A DNA stretch of 34,571 nt from Streptomyces cavernae. Its GTDB lineage: Bacteria; Actinomycetota; Actinomycetes; Streptomycetales; Streptomycetaceae. The notes below the pieces were generated by a model. The model saw only the letters and a list, made by a program, of their open reading frames with translations, was not told the origin of the DNA and did not search any database. Shown here in pieces: positions 22,931 through 31,720 of this stretch. Position 1 is the first letter of the stretch, and the number at the start of each line of letters is the position of its first letter. Location of the stretch: positions 1 to 34,571 of the forward strand of contig NZ_RPDJ01000061.1 of the NCBI RefSeq assembly GCF_004023625.1, written 5' to 3'. The translations under genes and the position numbers were made by a program.

Positions 22931-25924
22931 ATGTACTGCATAGTGGCTGCGTGGTCGGACACCAACGAACTGATCGGCTGGGGTACGGCAGCGCGCCTGG
23001 ACCGCACCGACAACAGTCTGCTCGGCCGCGAGCGTGAGTTGGAACAGGTCCACGACGTCCTGAGCGACCCTGACGGCCCGCGCCTGGTGCTCGTGCGGGG
23101 CGAACACGGCGTGGGCCGCAGTAAGTTCCTGAAGGAGGTCGGCGAGCGGCTGCGTGCACAAGGGACTGCCCTGCATGCGCTGGACTGTGTTCCAGGCAAC
23201 GGTGAACGGCCTCTGCTGCTCGCACTGCGGCTGGTCATGGCACTCGAACAGCACCGGTCCGCCTCGCCACGGCAGCGGCCGGCCGGAAATGTGGTTACTC
23301 GGGCGCTGTCCGCCGTCGACCAGCGCGACCGGACAGCGATGGAGACTTTACTTCGCGCTTCCCTCACCCAGGCCGCGCCGTCGGCCGTCATGGTCGACGA
23401 CGCTCAGCATGCCGATCCCGACTCCCTGGCCATGCTGTGCCGGATCGACTCCTCGCGGCTTGCGCCCGGTGTCCGGCTCGTGGTGTCGGCAGTGGGGCGC
23501 GTCGCACCAGGCCCAGGCGGCAGAAGAGAGAGCGCCCCTGATGCCGTCGGCGAGGGCACCTCACGCCATGGGCGGAAGACCGAGGAGGCCCGGGCACCAG
23601 GCCGCGACGGTCGGGCCGGGCTCCTGGCCCAGCTGGCCGGTATCAAGGGGGCCCGCACGGTGGCCCTGTCGCCGCTGGGACCGGACGACATCACCGCGCT
23701 GGCGGCGCGCTGGTTGCGAGCGACACCCGACGCCGTCCTCGCCCGGCACATAGAGGAGTTGACCTGTGGCATCCCGGGGGCGGTCGACGCCCTGCTCACC
23801 GGCTGGACTCGGCGGGGCGAGATCCGGGTCGCCGACGGCCACGCCTTCCTTGGCCCGAGGACGCCGGTGCCGGTGCTGCCCGACGACGACCGGTTCGTCA
23901 CGGCAGTGGACGCGCTGGGCGAGCCGTATCGCGCGGTGGCCGCGGCGCTGAGCATCCTGTGGCCGCTCGGCCGGACGGCCCTTCAGCTGACCGCGGCGTG
24001 GACCGGCTTGTCCCCCGATGCTGTCAACGACGGTGTCCGCGACCTGGTCGAGGCAGGCATCGTCGACGAGTTGCCCGGATCGGACGGAGCCACGACAGAG
24101 GGCTGGACGTTCCGTCTTCCGCTGACAGCGCACACCGTCCGGGAGCGGCTGAGACCGATGGAACGCAGCCGGCTGTCCGCCACGGCGGTAGAGGTGCTCT
24201 GGGCCGAGGCGGACTCCGGGCCCCCCGGACAGGTGAAAGCTTCGGCGTGGGCCCTGCCCGACGAGCACGCGGCATGGACCTATCGGGCGGACCGGATCGC
24301 GGACTCAGGCAGCCTGGTCGACCCGGACCGCGCGCTGGCCGAACTGACGGCCGCCGCCCAGCAGATGCGGCCCGGCACCGATGACCAGGCGGTGCTTCGG
24401 TGGCTTGGGGCCGCCGTCAACCTGACCGAGCAGCACAGCACCCGGGTCCAGATGCTGCAGCGGTACGCCACGGCTGCCTACCTGGCGTCCGACTACCCCA
24501 CCGGGCGCAGGGTCACGGAGGCGCTGCTGCGCAACCCTGGGGAATCGCTCACCTTGCTGGCGCTGCAGGACGTCGCCTGCCAGCTGGTGGCGTTGACAGC
24601 CAATCAGCAGGACTGGCGGGCACTGTCCCGCCTGGCGACGAAGCGCTGGTGGGACGAACTGCCGGTGCCCACCCCTGCCAAGGTCACCGGCCAGGCGTTG
24701 GCTCTGTGCCGACTCGCCAGGTGGCAGGAAGCAGCGGACCTGCTCTCCCGCACGCAAGCCGTGTGGAACACCACTCCTTCCGCCCGCGCGGCACCCAGGT
24801 GCTTCAAGGCCGTGGCGGAGAACGCGCTGGGCCGGCCGGAGGCCTTCCGGCACGAACTGCCCATGCCGGAGGCGCCGGAGCTGCCCCCCGGCAAGGTCTA
24901 CGGGCTCGCTGTCGCCATGTTCGACGAGCTGGCCGTCGGCTATGACCTGAACGCTGCCACCACACTCCTGAACTCCCGCGGGTGGACCCTGAAGTTGCTG
25001 CCCCCGCTCAGCCAGTTCCTCCACCACCACCTCACCGGTCAGTGGGACCAGGCGCTGGAGTCGGCCCGCCACCTGCTGGCCACCAACGAAGTCCAGACTC
25101 CCGGCTCGGACAGCTGTCTGCTTCCCACGCGAACTGCCGCGATCCTCCTCGCCCGTGGCCGCATCACCAGCGCCCTGAACATGGTGGACAGCAGCTGCAG
25201 CCCCGAGGAGAGCCCACCGAGGTGGTCCATGCACGCCTCCGAGGCCGAGGCTCTCCGGACCCTCGGCGACATGGATGCAGCCGAGAAAACACTGCGCCGC
25301 GGGCTCGCCGCTGCACGGGAGCACGGCCAGATCTACGGCACAGACGAGTTGTGTGCCCTGCTGGCCGAGGTGACGGCCGAAGCCGGACGCACCGCCGAGG
25401 CGGCGGAACACATGCAGCACCTGGAGCAGCTCGCCTCCCGGACGGGCAGCGACCGGACACGGCTGCGGTACCTGCTGGCCTCGGCCCGAATCCTGCGGCA
25501 CGACGCCCCCCACACTGCCCGCGAGTACCTGCGCGAGGCCGTGGACCTTGCCCGCACCCGCGGCCTGCCCTTCGAAACGGCGACCACCCTCCTGGCCGCC
25601 GCCACAACGGGCGCGGTCCCGGCCACACTGCTGCACGAAGCGTACGACGTGTTCGGCTCCACCGGTGCCACCCTGTGGCGCTTCCACACACGGACCGCAC
25701 TGCGCGAGGCCGGACTCACCATCCCCGGCCGCAAGCAGGCCACCGCCGAGAACGACCACCTGCTCGCCACCCTCATCGCCGAACAACTCACCAACCGCCA
25801 GATCGCCACCATCCTGCGACTCAACGAGGACGCGGTGGCCCAGCGCCTGTCCCGACTGTTCACCCGCACCGGAAAACGCTCCCGCACCGAACTCGCCACC
25901 GCCGTACTCACCGGCTCCCTCTGA
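22931..25924 (+). CDS. Second LAL-type LuxR-family regulator with degenerate P-loop
   Basis: 997 residues from ATG 22931. The start is weakly supported, since AAAAGGG touches the ATG; GTG 22943 is possible. The ATPase starts at LLGRERELEQV. Walker A reads GEHGVGRS (57-64), so the usual Lys is Arg63. Walker B is AVMVDDAQHADPDS. A long helical repeat region follows. The C-terminal LuxR helix-turn-helix (ATLIAEQLTNRQIATILRLN, then DAVAQRLSRLFTRTGKRSRT, then ELATAV) closely parallels the divergent neighbour's, so the two genes are paralogues. Codon 140 is TTA (23348-23350), implying bldA control. The Arg substitution suggests weakened ATP hydrolysis. It might act as a partner or modulator of the other LAL protein (inference). 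Confidence 0.92.
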   Translation: MYCIVAAWSDTNELIGWGTAARLDRTDNSLLGRERELEQVHDVLSDPDGPRLVLVRGEHGVGRSKFLKEVGERLRAQGTALHALDCVPGNGERPLLLALRLVMALEQHRSASPRQRPAGNVVTRALSAVDQRDRTAMETLLRASLTQAAPSAVMVDDAQHADPDSLAMLCRIDSSRLAPGVRLVVSAVGRVAPGPGGRRESAPDAVGEGTSRHGRKTEEARAPGRDGRAGLLAQLAGIKGARTVALSPLGPDDITALAARWLRATPDAVLARHIEELTCGIPGAVDALLTGWTRRGEIRVADGHAFLGPRTPVPVLPDDDRFVTAVDALGEPYRAVAAALSILWPLGRTALQLTAAWTGLSPDAVNDGVRDLVEAGIVDELPGSDGATTEGWTFRLPLTAHTVRERLRPMERSRLSATAVEVLWAEADSGPPGQVKASAWALPDEHAAWTYRADRIADSGSLVDPDRALAELTAAAQQMRPGTDDQAVLRWLGAAVNLTEQHSTRVQMLQRYATAAYLASDYPTGRRVTEALLRNPGESLTLLALQDVACQLVALTANQQDWRALSRLATKRWWDELPVPTPAKVTGQALALCRLARWQEAADLLSRTQAVWNTTPSARAAPRCFKAVAENALGRPEAFRHELPMPEAPELPPGKVYGLAVAMFDELAVGYDLNAATTLLNSRGWTLKLLPPLSQFLHHHLTGQWDQALESARHLLATNEVQTPGSDSCLLPTRTAAILLARGRITSALNMVDSSCSPEESPPRWSMHASEAEALRTLGDMDAAEKTLRRGLAAAREHGQIYGTDELCALLAEVTAEAGRTAEAAEHMQHLEQLASRTGSDRTRLRYLLASARILRHDAPHTAREYLREAVDLARTRGLPFETATTLLAAATTGAVPATLLHEAYDVFGSTGATLWRFHTRTALREAGLTIPGRKQATAENDHLLATLIAEQLTNRQIATILRLNEDAVAQRLSRLFTRTGKRSRTELATAVLTGSL

Positions 25925-26160
25925 CACGGCCGAATCCCTCGACCCACGAGCGCCCGGCCGCCCACCCCGGCAGCCGTCCGACGGACCCGACGAGGACGCG
26001 ACGGTTCGCGTCAGGTTTCCCTGTACTTAGCCGCCGAACGGCCAAGGACACCGAAACGTCTGCTCACGCCTGGCACCATCGAGACCCGCGACCAGGCTTC
26101 GGCGTAGTCGTCTGACTCCCGGTTTGTCGTGGCGCAAACGGCAAAGATCATGAAAACGGA

Positions 26161-26547
26161 ATGAGGATCATGAAGGCGGCACTCCGTAAGCTGCTTACGG
26201 TCGGCACAATCACACTGGCAGCGTTCTCGCTCGCTACCCCTCCGGCGAGCGCCATCAACAGGGTCGATTGCGCGGGCAGAAATGACTTCGCACTATTCAG
26301 TACGGGCGGCTTTGGCCAAACGCCGACGTATGTTTGCTTTGCGAACGGCGGAGATGTGGATGTGGCTCTCTACGGCATAACCCACGTCAGGTCAGGAGAC
26401 AACAAGATCAGCTATCTGTATCAGAAGACCCAAGGCGGCGAGCTGGCCTGGAGAACGCTCGGAAAGTGGCAGGTTTGGGAGGTTTTTTCGGAGGGCGGTG
26501 TCAATGCGGTGCCCACCCATAAGGTGCTGCATATCATCATCCACTAG
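26161..26547 (+). CDS. Secreted beta/gamma-crystallin-fold protein, killer-toxin-like (SKLP type)
   Basis: A 128-residue protein from ATG 26161; ATG 26170, after GAGG, is an alternative. The signal peptide runs MRIMKAALRKLLTVGTITLA to PPASA, with cleavage before INRVDC. The mature ~98-residue domain (INRVDCAGRNDFALFST ... TYVCFANGGDVDVALYGITH ... NKISYLYQ) matches the Streptomyces killer-toxin-like/metalloproteinase-inhibitor beta/gamma-crystallin family. Two conserved Cys are likely disulfide-bonded, and the 'CFAN-G--DV-LYG' core is present. Described members show growth-inhibiting or protease-inhibiting activity. The ~240 bp before it show no gene and no convincing promoter. It ends in a good terminator, so it is a single-gene unit downstream of the LAL regulator. 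Confidence 0.85.
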   Translation: MRIMKAALRKLLTVGTITLAAFSLATPPASAINRVDCAGRNDFALFSTGGFGQTPTYVCFANGGDVDVALYGITHVRSGDNKISYLYQKTQGGELAWRTLGKWQVWEVFSEGGVNAVPTHKVLHIIIH

Positions 26548-26567
26548 TAGTCTCGATCCTCCCTGTG

Positions 26568-26599
26568 AGAGGGTCCGCCCCGATCGGCGGGCCCTCTTT
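26568..26599 (+). terminator. Terminator after the crystallin gene
   Basis: AGAGGGTCCGCC pairs with GGCGGGCCCTCT (12 bp, one G-U) around a 6-nt loop and is followed by TT. It is a conventional intrinsic terminator 21 bp after the stop. Confidence 0.7.
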
Positions 26600-26613
26600 G
26601 CATATTCAGAGCG

Positions 26614-26862
26614 TTTAGCTGTTCTTTTGGTCTGGCCCCGTCCGGCAATGTTTTCGAGCCGCCTGACCGTTTTACCCACGTCGTAGCGGGTGGCGGAGTG
26701 CCGGTTCTTCGAGCCGGGCGGTCGGCCAGTACCGGGGCGGTTGGGTTTCCGCGCACGGGGCGGGCAGGGCAGGTGCAGGCCCGCGCCCACCGGATCATCC
26801 GGATCTGTGAGCGCGATGGCTTCCGGTCCTCGCCGACCGTGCCCATATGGAAGCCGGCCCAT
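26614..26862 (-). pseudogene. C-terminal remnant of an IS701-like transposase
   Basis: The minus-strand frame reads AGLHLPCPPRARKPNRPGTG, then RPPGSKNRHSATRYDVGKTV, then RR. This is the tail typical of Streptomyces IS701/NF041680-type transposases ('GPGRPPGSKNR...RHDVGKTVKR'). The DDE core is absent. The rest of the 26548-27076 interval contains no intact gene. The frame runs on past the family end into the crystallin terminator, confirming it is debris. Confidence 0.6.
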
Positions 26863-27076
26863 GAGTGACGACGGCCCTCAGACGTCCGCCGGGGCCGTGG
26901 CCTCATCCCCACCCAACAGACTGTCAACCGTGCGCCGTCCTCACCCTGGAGCAGCAACGCTGAAAGAGCTAACTGAGCGGTGGCTTCTATCTCGGTTCCC
27001 ACGGTGTGGTCCATCGGTGTCCTTACACCCCACCTCCACCACTTGCGCACGGCTGTTACGGAAAGGCGTTCGCGTC

Positions 27077-28927
27077 ATGTCTTGGCGGATACCCCGCGTC
27101 CTTGGCGGATTGCTGGCCCTGGCTCTCGCCCTGACCGGTCTGGTGGCCGCCCCCACCACTTCCCACGCCGCCACCCAGGTGTGTGCGCTGGCGTGTGACG
27201 CCCTCGATCCGTCGAAGGCGAAGCAGGACACCTTCCCGGTGCCGAACCGCGACATTAACGGCCGGATCCTCAAGCTGCACGTCTCCGATGCGGACGGCAT
27301 GGCCTGGGCGAGTATCGACAACGGCACGGCCGGTGACGGGGTCTGGCTGGACCGGTCCTGGGACCGGGGCGCGACCTGGGAGCCGCAGTTGGGCAAGGCG
27401 AGCATCCCCGCCACGTGGACCGGTACCCGCACGCTGATGTACAACATCACCGACCCGGTCGGGCACCGGCGTGGCTGGATCCGTGCCTGCGGCGACGCCG
27501 CCGGGGTGACCTGTACCGACTGGGTGTATCCGAAGGTGTGCGACGGCACGTCTTGCGACGGCGCCAGTCCGGCGACCGCGGCGGGCGACGACACCCCGGT
27601 GCCGTCGACCACGCTCTTCGGACGCACCATCAGCCTGCATGTCGATCAGAAGAACGGTATGGCCTGGGGTGTCATCGCGGGCGGCGGTTCGGGGGACGAG
27701 ATCTGGCTGGACCGTTCCTGGGACGGTGGCGCGAGCTGGCCGGAGGGCTCCTCCCTGGGCCGTACGAGCGTGCCGGCCGGCGCGGCCTCGGCCCGGACGG
27801 CGATGTTCGCCACCCGGGACCCACGCGGTCTGCTGTATGGCGGGGCGGTGCGGGCGTGTGGCCGGGAGGCGTCGCATCAGGAGGGCAGCTGCACCGCCTG
27901 GGTCAGGCCCGCGCCGACCCGGGCACGGGCGGCGGCGGATGCGCTGATGGCGTCGTACCAGACGAACGAGGGCTGGTGGCGCAGCAGTTGGTGGAACTCG
28001 GCGGTCGCGATCACCTCGGTGGTCGATTTCGCCGAGCAGACGGGGCGGCGGGACTACGACTGGGCGATCGCCCGGACCTTCGAGCAGAACAAGGGCGTCT
28101 TCGCGGCGGGCGTGCGCGGTTCGGATCCGGTCGAGGGGCACTTCATCAGCCGTGCCATCGATGACGCCGGCTGGTGGGCGGTGGCCTGGCTGGCGGCGTA
28201 CGACCACACGGGCGAGCGGCGCTATCTGGACGAGGCCGTCACCATCACCACCTACATGCAGCAGTACTGGGACACAAGCTCCTGCGGCGGCGGTGTGTGG
28301 TGGGACCGGGAACGCACCTACAAGAACGCCGTCACCAATGGGCTGTACCTGTGGCTGACCACCTCCCTCCACCAGCGGATCGCCGGCGACAGCGTGTGGG
28401 GCGCCCGCGCCACCACGGCCGCGAACTGGTATCTCGGCAGCGGGATGATCAATTCCTCCGGTCTGGTCAACGACGGCCTGACCTCCGGCTGCGGCAACAA
28501 CGGCCAGACGGTGTGGAGTTACAACCAGGGCCTGGCCATCGGCGCGTTCACCCAGCTGTGGCGCTCCACCGGCGAAAGCCGCTACCTGGACACCGCCAAA
28601 AGGCTGGCCGACGCCGCGCTGTCCTCGTCCTCGCTGACCCGTGACGGCATCCTGACCGAGTCCTGCGACACCGGCACCGGCTCCTGCGACGACAACCAGA
28701 AACAGTTCAAGGGCATCTTCATACGGCACCTCGCCGACCTCGCCGACGCCACCGGATCCGCTACCTACAAGGCGTACGTCAAGAAGCAGGCCGACTCGAT
28801 CTGGGCCACCGACCGCGACCCGATCAACCGGCTCGGCCAGCGCTGGGCCGGCACCACCCCGAACCAGAAGGACTGGCGCACCCAGGCCAGCGCACTCGAA
28901 GCCCTCACAGCCGCCGACGGCCTGTGA
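27077..28927 (+). CDS. Secreted GH76 alpha-1,6-mannanase with duplicated N-terminal module
   Basis: ATG 27077, with GGAAAGG at 27060-27066, gives 616 residues. The upstream in-frame extension lacks coding character. The signal peptide is MSWRIPRVLGGLLALALALT to SHA. Residues about 51-152 and 171-280 are two copies of one ~100-residue module sharing GMAW, D-(V/I)WLDRSWD-GA-W and a closing RACG...TDW/TAW. Residues about 284-610 are the GH76 (alpha/alpha)6 barrel. The adjacent catalytic pair is Asp362-Asp363 in SRAIDDAGWWAVAWLAAYD. GH76 enzymes cut alpha-1,6-mannan backbones of fungal cell walls or mycobacterial lipomannan. The N-terminal modules look like carbohydrate-binding or secreted accessory domains. 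The enzyme is extracellular, single-gene and followed by a terminator. Confidence 0.88.
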   Translation: MSWRIPRVLGGLLALALALTGLVAAPTTSHAATQVCALACDALDPSKAKQDTFPVPNRDINGRILKLHVSDADGMAWASIDNGTAGDGVWLDRSWDRGATWEPQLGKASIPATWTGTRTLMYNITDPVGHRRGWIRACGDAAGVTCTDWVYPKVCDGTSCDGASPATAAGDDTPVPSTTLFGRTISLHVDQKNGMAWGVIAGGGSGDEIWLDRSWDGGASWPEGSSLGRTSVPAGAASARTAMFATRDPRGLLYGGAVRACGREASHQEGSCTAWVRPAPTRARAAADALMASYQTNEGWWRSSWWNSAVAITSVVDFAEQTGRRDYDWAIARTFEQNKGVFAAGVRGSDPVEGHFISRAIDDAGWWAVAWLAAYDHTGERRYLDEAVTITTYMQQYWDTSSCGGGVWWDRERTYKNAVTNGLYLWLTTSLHQRIAGDSVWGARATTAANWYLGSGMINSSGLVNDGLTSGCGNNGQTVWSYNQGLAIGAFTQLWRSTGESRYLDTAKRLADAALSSSSLTRDGILTESCDTGTGSCDDNQKQFKGIFIRHLADLADATGSATYKAYVKKQADSIWATDRDPINRLGQRWAGTTPNQKDWRTQASALEALTAADGL

Positions 28928-28950
28928 ACCTGTGACCCATCAGCCCCGCC

Positions 28951-28984
28951 CGGCGGGCCCGCGCACCACCGCGCGGGCCCGTCG
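28951..28984 (+). terminator. Terminator after the GH76 gene
   Basis: A 14-bp stem (CGGCGGGCCCGCGC with its near-complement at 28971-28984, one mismatch) around the loop ACCACC, 23 bp after the stop. Confidence 0.65.
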
Positions 28985-29351
28985 GCCTCCGCTCCAGTGC
29001 CGTTCATCGCCAACCGGCCCTCTCAGCATGGTCGCTGCAACACTCGCTCATGGCGCAGATGTTCTATCGGATTGGCGCAGTGGTTGAAGTTTGCGCTGTG
29101 CCGATCTTCCTAGGGGAATCGAACTGGCGACCTCGCGTAATCGACCGTCGCATATTCCCCGGCGAGTGTGGACCTTTGGTCACTGTGGGTGATTGCCGAT
29201 CGAGTCCGGCCAAGGTTCTACCCGCACCTCTCGCTGTTCCGTGGTGACCGGTGACCCAATTCACACGCCGCGAAATGGACCGACAGACTGAACGGTGGAT
29301 CGCCACCTGATCCGCCCTCGTCCCAGCAGTCGGCCCTGGAGAAGGTCCCCC
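28985..29351. other. Gap with a tRNA-3'-half-like stretch on the minus strand
   Basis: No gene is found. On the minus strand, about 29136-29110, the sequence contains CGCGAGGTCGCCAGTTCGAT, resembling the variable-loop and T-arm part of an actinobacterial tRNA. The T-stem does not pair and no 5' half or acceptor is visible, so it is not a functional tRNA. It may be a scar of integration or chance. GGAGAAGG at 29337-29344 is the ribosome binding site of the next gene. Confidence 0.3.
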
Positions 29352-30185
29352 ATGAACGAGAACATGCGCTTCGGCGTCTACCTCCCGCCGTTCGGTCCGT
29401 TCGGCGATCCCAACGTCCTTGTCGAACTGGCGGTACGAGCGGAGGCCGCCGGGTGGGATGGTGTGTTCCTGTGGGATCACGTGGTCACCGACGCGATGCC
29501 GATCGCCGATCCCTGGACCACGTTGGCGGCGATCGCGCACGCCACCGAGAGTCTGCTGCTCGGTCCGACGGTCACGCCGCTGGCCCGGCGCCGGCCCTGG
29601 ATGGTCGCCCGGCATGCGTCCACCGTCAGCAGGCTCTCCCATGGACGGCTCGTCGTCGGCACCGGGGTGGGTGTCGACGAGTCCGGTGATTTCAGCAGCT
29701 TCGGGGAGCGCACAGACCTGGCGACCCGCTCGGCGATGCTCACCGAGGGGCTTGCGGTGATGCGGGCGATGTGGGCCGGTATGGCCATCCAGCACAGCGG
29801 CCCGCACTATCAGGTGAATCTGGCGGCCACGGAACCTGAGCCGCACCGCATCCCGGTCTGGATGGCCAGCTCCACCAACAAACCGCGGGTGATCGGCCGG
29901 GCCGCGGGCTGCGACGGGATCTTTCCCAACCCGGACGACCACGAGCTGACCGCCGAAGAAGTCGCCGACATCCGTCAGGAGTTGCTCCGCGCCGGCCTGC
30001 CTGAGGACCGGGCGTTCGACATCGCCGTGCGCGGCAACGCGAGTCCCGCGTGGCAGGAAGACAAGAACGTGGACCTCAGGGGACTCGCCGAGGCCGGCAT
30101 GACCTGGTGGCTGGAGTCGCTGATTCACTTCGACCCGCTGGAGCTGTCGATGGCGGTCGTCGACGCCGGTCCGCCTCGCGTGTAA
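29352..30185 (+). CDS. LLM-class flavin-dependent oxidoreductase
   Basis: ATG 29352 with GGAGAAGG upstream gives 277 residues. The luciferase-like TIM barrel shows MRFGVYLPPFGPFGDPNVLV and AEAAGWDGVFLWDHVV at the start. Strand 4 contains SLLLGPTVTPLARRRPW, followed by VSRLSHGRLVVGTGVG, where F420- or FMN-dependent members bind cofactor phosphate and position the flavin. In actinobacteria most short members (~280 residues) use F420, but FMN cannot be excluded. Substrate unknown. The C-terminus (DPLELSMAVVDAGPPRV) is that of complete family members. It is a single gene with a hairpin 32 bp after the stop, convergent with the recombinase operon. Confidence 0.9.
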   Translation: MNENMRFGVYLPPFGPFGDPNVLVELAVRAEAAGWDGVFLWDHVVTDAMPIADPWTTLAAIAHATESLLLGPTVTPLARRRPWMVARHASTVSRLSHGRLVVGTGVGVDESGDFSSFGERTDLATRSAMLTEGLAVMRAMWAGMAIQHSGPHYQVNLAATEPEPHRIPVWMASSTNKPRVIGRAAGCDGIFPNPDDHELTAEEVADIRQELLRAGLPEDRAFDIAVRGNASPAWQEDKNVDLRGLAEAGMTWWLESLIHFDPLELSMAVVDAGPPRV

Positions 30186-30200
30186 GCGGAGCTGGCGACC

Positions 30201-30233
30201 TTGCGCTCGCGCAATCGGGAGTCGTGTACTCCC
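30201..30233. terminator. Two adjacent hairpins between convergent genes
   Basis: TTGCGC-TC-GCGCAA (30201-30214) and GGGAGT-CGTGT-ACTCCC (30217-30233) lie between the oxidoreductase stop and the end of the convergent recombinase gene. The second is the better terminator. Confidence 0.45.
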
Positions 30234-30253
30234 CAGCCGCCGAGGGGCTGCGG

Positions 30254-31720
30254 TCACCGTGAGTGGTTTCCGGGGGCGTAGTGCCGCCAGGTTCCTCCGG
30301 CCTCGGCGGCGAGTTGGGCAGTGGTGTCGTCGTGGTAGCCGAGCATGCGGGCGACCACGGGAGCGGGGGCCTGGAGCACGAGGTGGCGGATCGCCGCCGT
30401 GCGTCCTCGCTGGGTGGGGAAGCCCAGGTGGCGGAGGCGGAGTTCCAGAGTGGCCGGGGTCATGGGCTGTCCGGCTCGGCGGCCGGGGAAGAGCCAGCGG
30501 GTGTCCGAATTGGTCGCGGTCATGGTGTTCGGTCGCTGCCCCTGGAGGTAGTCCAGCAGCATCCCGGCGAAGGGGGCCGGGACGGGCGACGGCGGGTCGC
30601 CGAGCCGGACGAGGACCTCGCCGTTCCCGTGCTGGACGTCGTCGGTGCCGAGCCGGGCGATCCGGGTGAGCGGCTGCGCGTAGAGAAGGACGAGCACTGC
30701 GGCGACGCGGTCCTGGAGCGGCACGTCCTCGCGGTTCACGAGCTGTCGCAGCAGCGCGAGCCGCTGGTGCTGGGCGAGCGGGGCCGGATTGCTTGTGGAG
30801 CGGTGCGGGACAGTGACCTTCGGCATGTGTTTGGACCGCATCGCCCACCGCAGGAAGGCGTGGGTGAGGCGCCGGGCTGTGTAGCCGCCCGCGTACCAGG
30901 TATCGACATCGGCCTGGGTGCAGTCGGCGAGGGTTCGTCCGCGCTCGGCAAGGTGAATGAGGAAAGCGGTCGCCAGGTGAATCTCGTTGCGGGCCTGCTG
31001 CATTTGCTTGCCGGTGAGCGGACCGCGGCCGACCAGGATGTTCAGGCGGCGCTGGACGTGCCAGGTGGCGAAGAGCTCCAACAGTCTTTGGTGCTCGGCG
31101 TCGCTGACGGCGGGCAGCTTCTCTCCGAGCCATCGCTGGAACAGCAACAGCTGCCGGTCGGCCGGGGGCAGGACGCCAGCCTGGACGAGCAGGTCGCGCA
31201 GGTAGGTGACCGATCGCCAGGGGGTGAGCTGGCTCAAGCCCGCGTGAGTGAGCGGGACTTCGCCGCGGGCCAGAGCCCGCAGGTTCCGCTGGACGTGGAG
31301 CTTACTCGTCCAGGTCAGGGCGCCTTTCGGGCGGCGCATCTGCCGTAGGGCATCGAAAAGCGGGAGGAGTTCGGTCCGGATGCTGCCGGTGCCGTCGTCG
31401 AGGAGCTCGCGAAGGCGCTCAGCCAGGACGCACTGACCGCAGACTCCGCGTCGGTAGCGCCTGGCCTCTCGTCCGCACCGTTCGCAGATGAAGTTGCCGA
31501 GGCCCCCGGCGCAGTCGGTGCAGAGCTTGCCGCCGTCTGGCGCAAGGCCGGGAGTCAGCCGCTCAGTGCCGCAGTCGACGCAGGCCCCGTAGGTCTCCAG
31601 GGCGTGGTCGTAGCAACGCGCGCAGAGATAGCCCTCGGGCCAGTGGGCCGCCCCGAGACGGACGCCTCGCCGACATCGTGTGCAGAACAAGTCCTCGGCT
31701 CGGACGCGGGTGCGGCTCAT
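30254..31720 (-). CDS. Zinc-ribbon-headed divergent tyrosine recombinase, third gene of the trio
   Basis: ATG 31720 overlaps the stop of the HTH gene (ATGA). The product has 488 residues. The first 100 contain twelve Cys in six CxxC pairs (13/16, 33/36, 47/50, 67/70, 79/82, 94/97), enough for three zinc ribbons. Residues about 125-300 look like a core-binding domain (LLVGRGPL-like helices, AFLIHLAERGRTLADCTQAD). The C-terminal ~170 residues resemble a tyrosine recombinase catalytic domain: Arg353 in PLTRIARLGTDD, AAIRHLVLQ (Arg445), RMLGYHDDTTAQL (His463) and WRHYAPG (Tyr481). The box-II His of H-x-x-R is replaced (AAIR), so catalysis may be altered. It may be an accessory or architectural partner of the complete recombinase. 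Confidence 0.8.
   Translation of the reverse strand: MSRTRVRAEDLFCTRCRRGVRLGAAHWPEGYLCARCYDHALETYGACVDCGTERLTPGLAPDGGKLCTDCAGGLGNFICERCGREARRYRRGVCGQCVLAERLRELLDDGTGSIRTELLPLFDALRQMRRPKGALTWTSKLHVQRNLRALARGEVPLTHAGLSQLTPWRSVTYLRDLLVQAGVLPPADRQLLLFQRWLGEKLPAVSDAEHQRLLELFATWHVQRRLNILVGRGPLTGKQMQQARNEIHLATAFLIHLAERGRTLADCTQADVDTWYAGGYTARRLTHAFLRWAMRSKHMPKVTVPHRSTSNPAPLAQHQRLALLRQLVNREDVPLQDRVAAVLVLLYAQPLTRIARLGTDDVQHGNGEVLVRLGDPPSPVPAPFAGMLLDYLQGQRPNTMTATNSDTRWLFPGRRAGQPMTPATLELRLRHLGFPTQRGRTAAIRHLVLQAPAPVVARMLGYHDDTTAQLAAEAGGTWRHYAPGNHSR

Noticed and set aside
26690..27076. In-frame N-terminal extension of the GH76 gene
   Set aside because: The signal peptide begins at ATG 27077 with a ribosome binding site, and the extension overlaps transposase debris.
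27056..28729. 557-residue minus-strand frame opposite the GH76 gene
   Set aside because: Antisense to a gene with a signal peptide and a catalytic DD motif; no coherent fold.
29080..29140. Functional tRNA gene
   Set aside because: The T-stem does not pair and neither a D-arm nor an acceptor stem can be built.
29064..31133. 689-residue open frame on the minus strand overlapping the flavin oxidoreductase and recombinase genes
   Set aside because: It is antisense or out of frame to two clear genes, Pro/Arg-rich and without domains. It is a GC-driven shadow frame.
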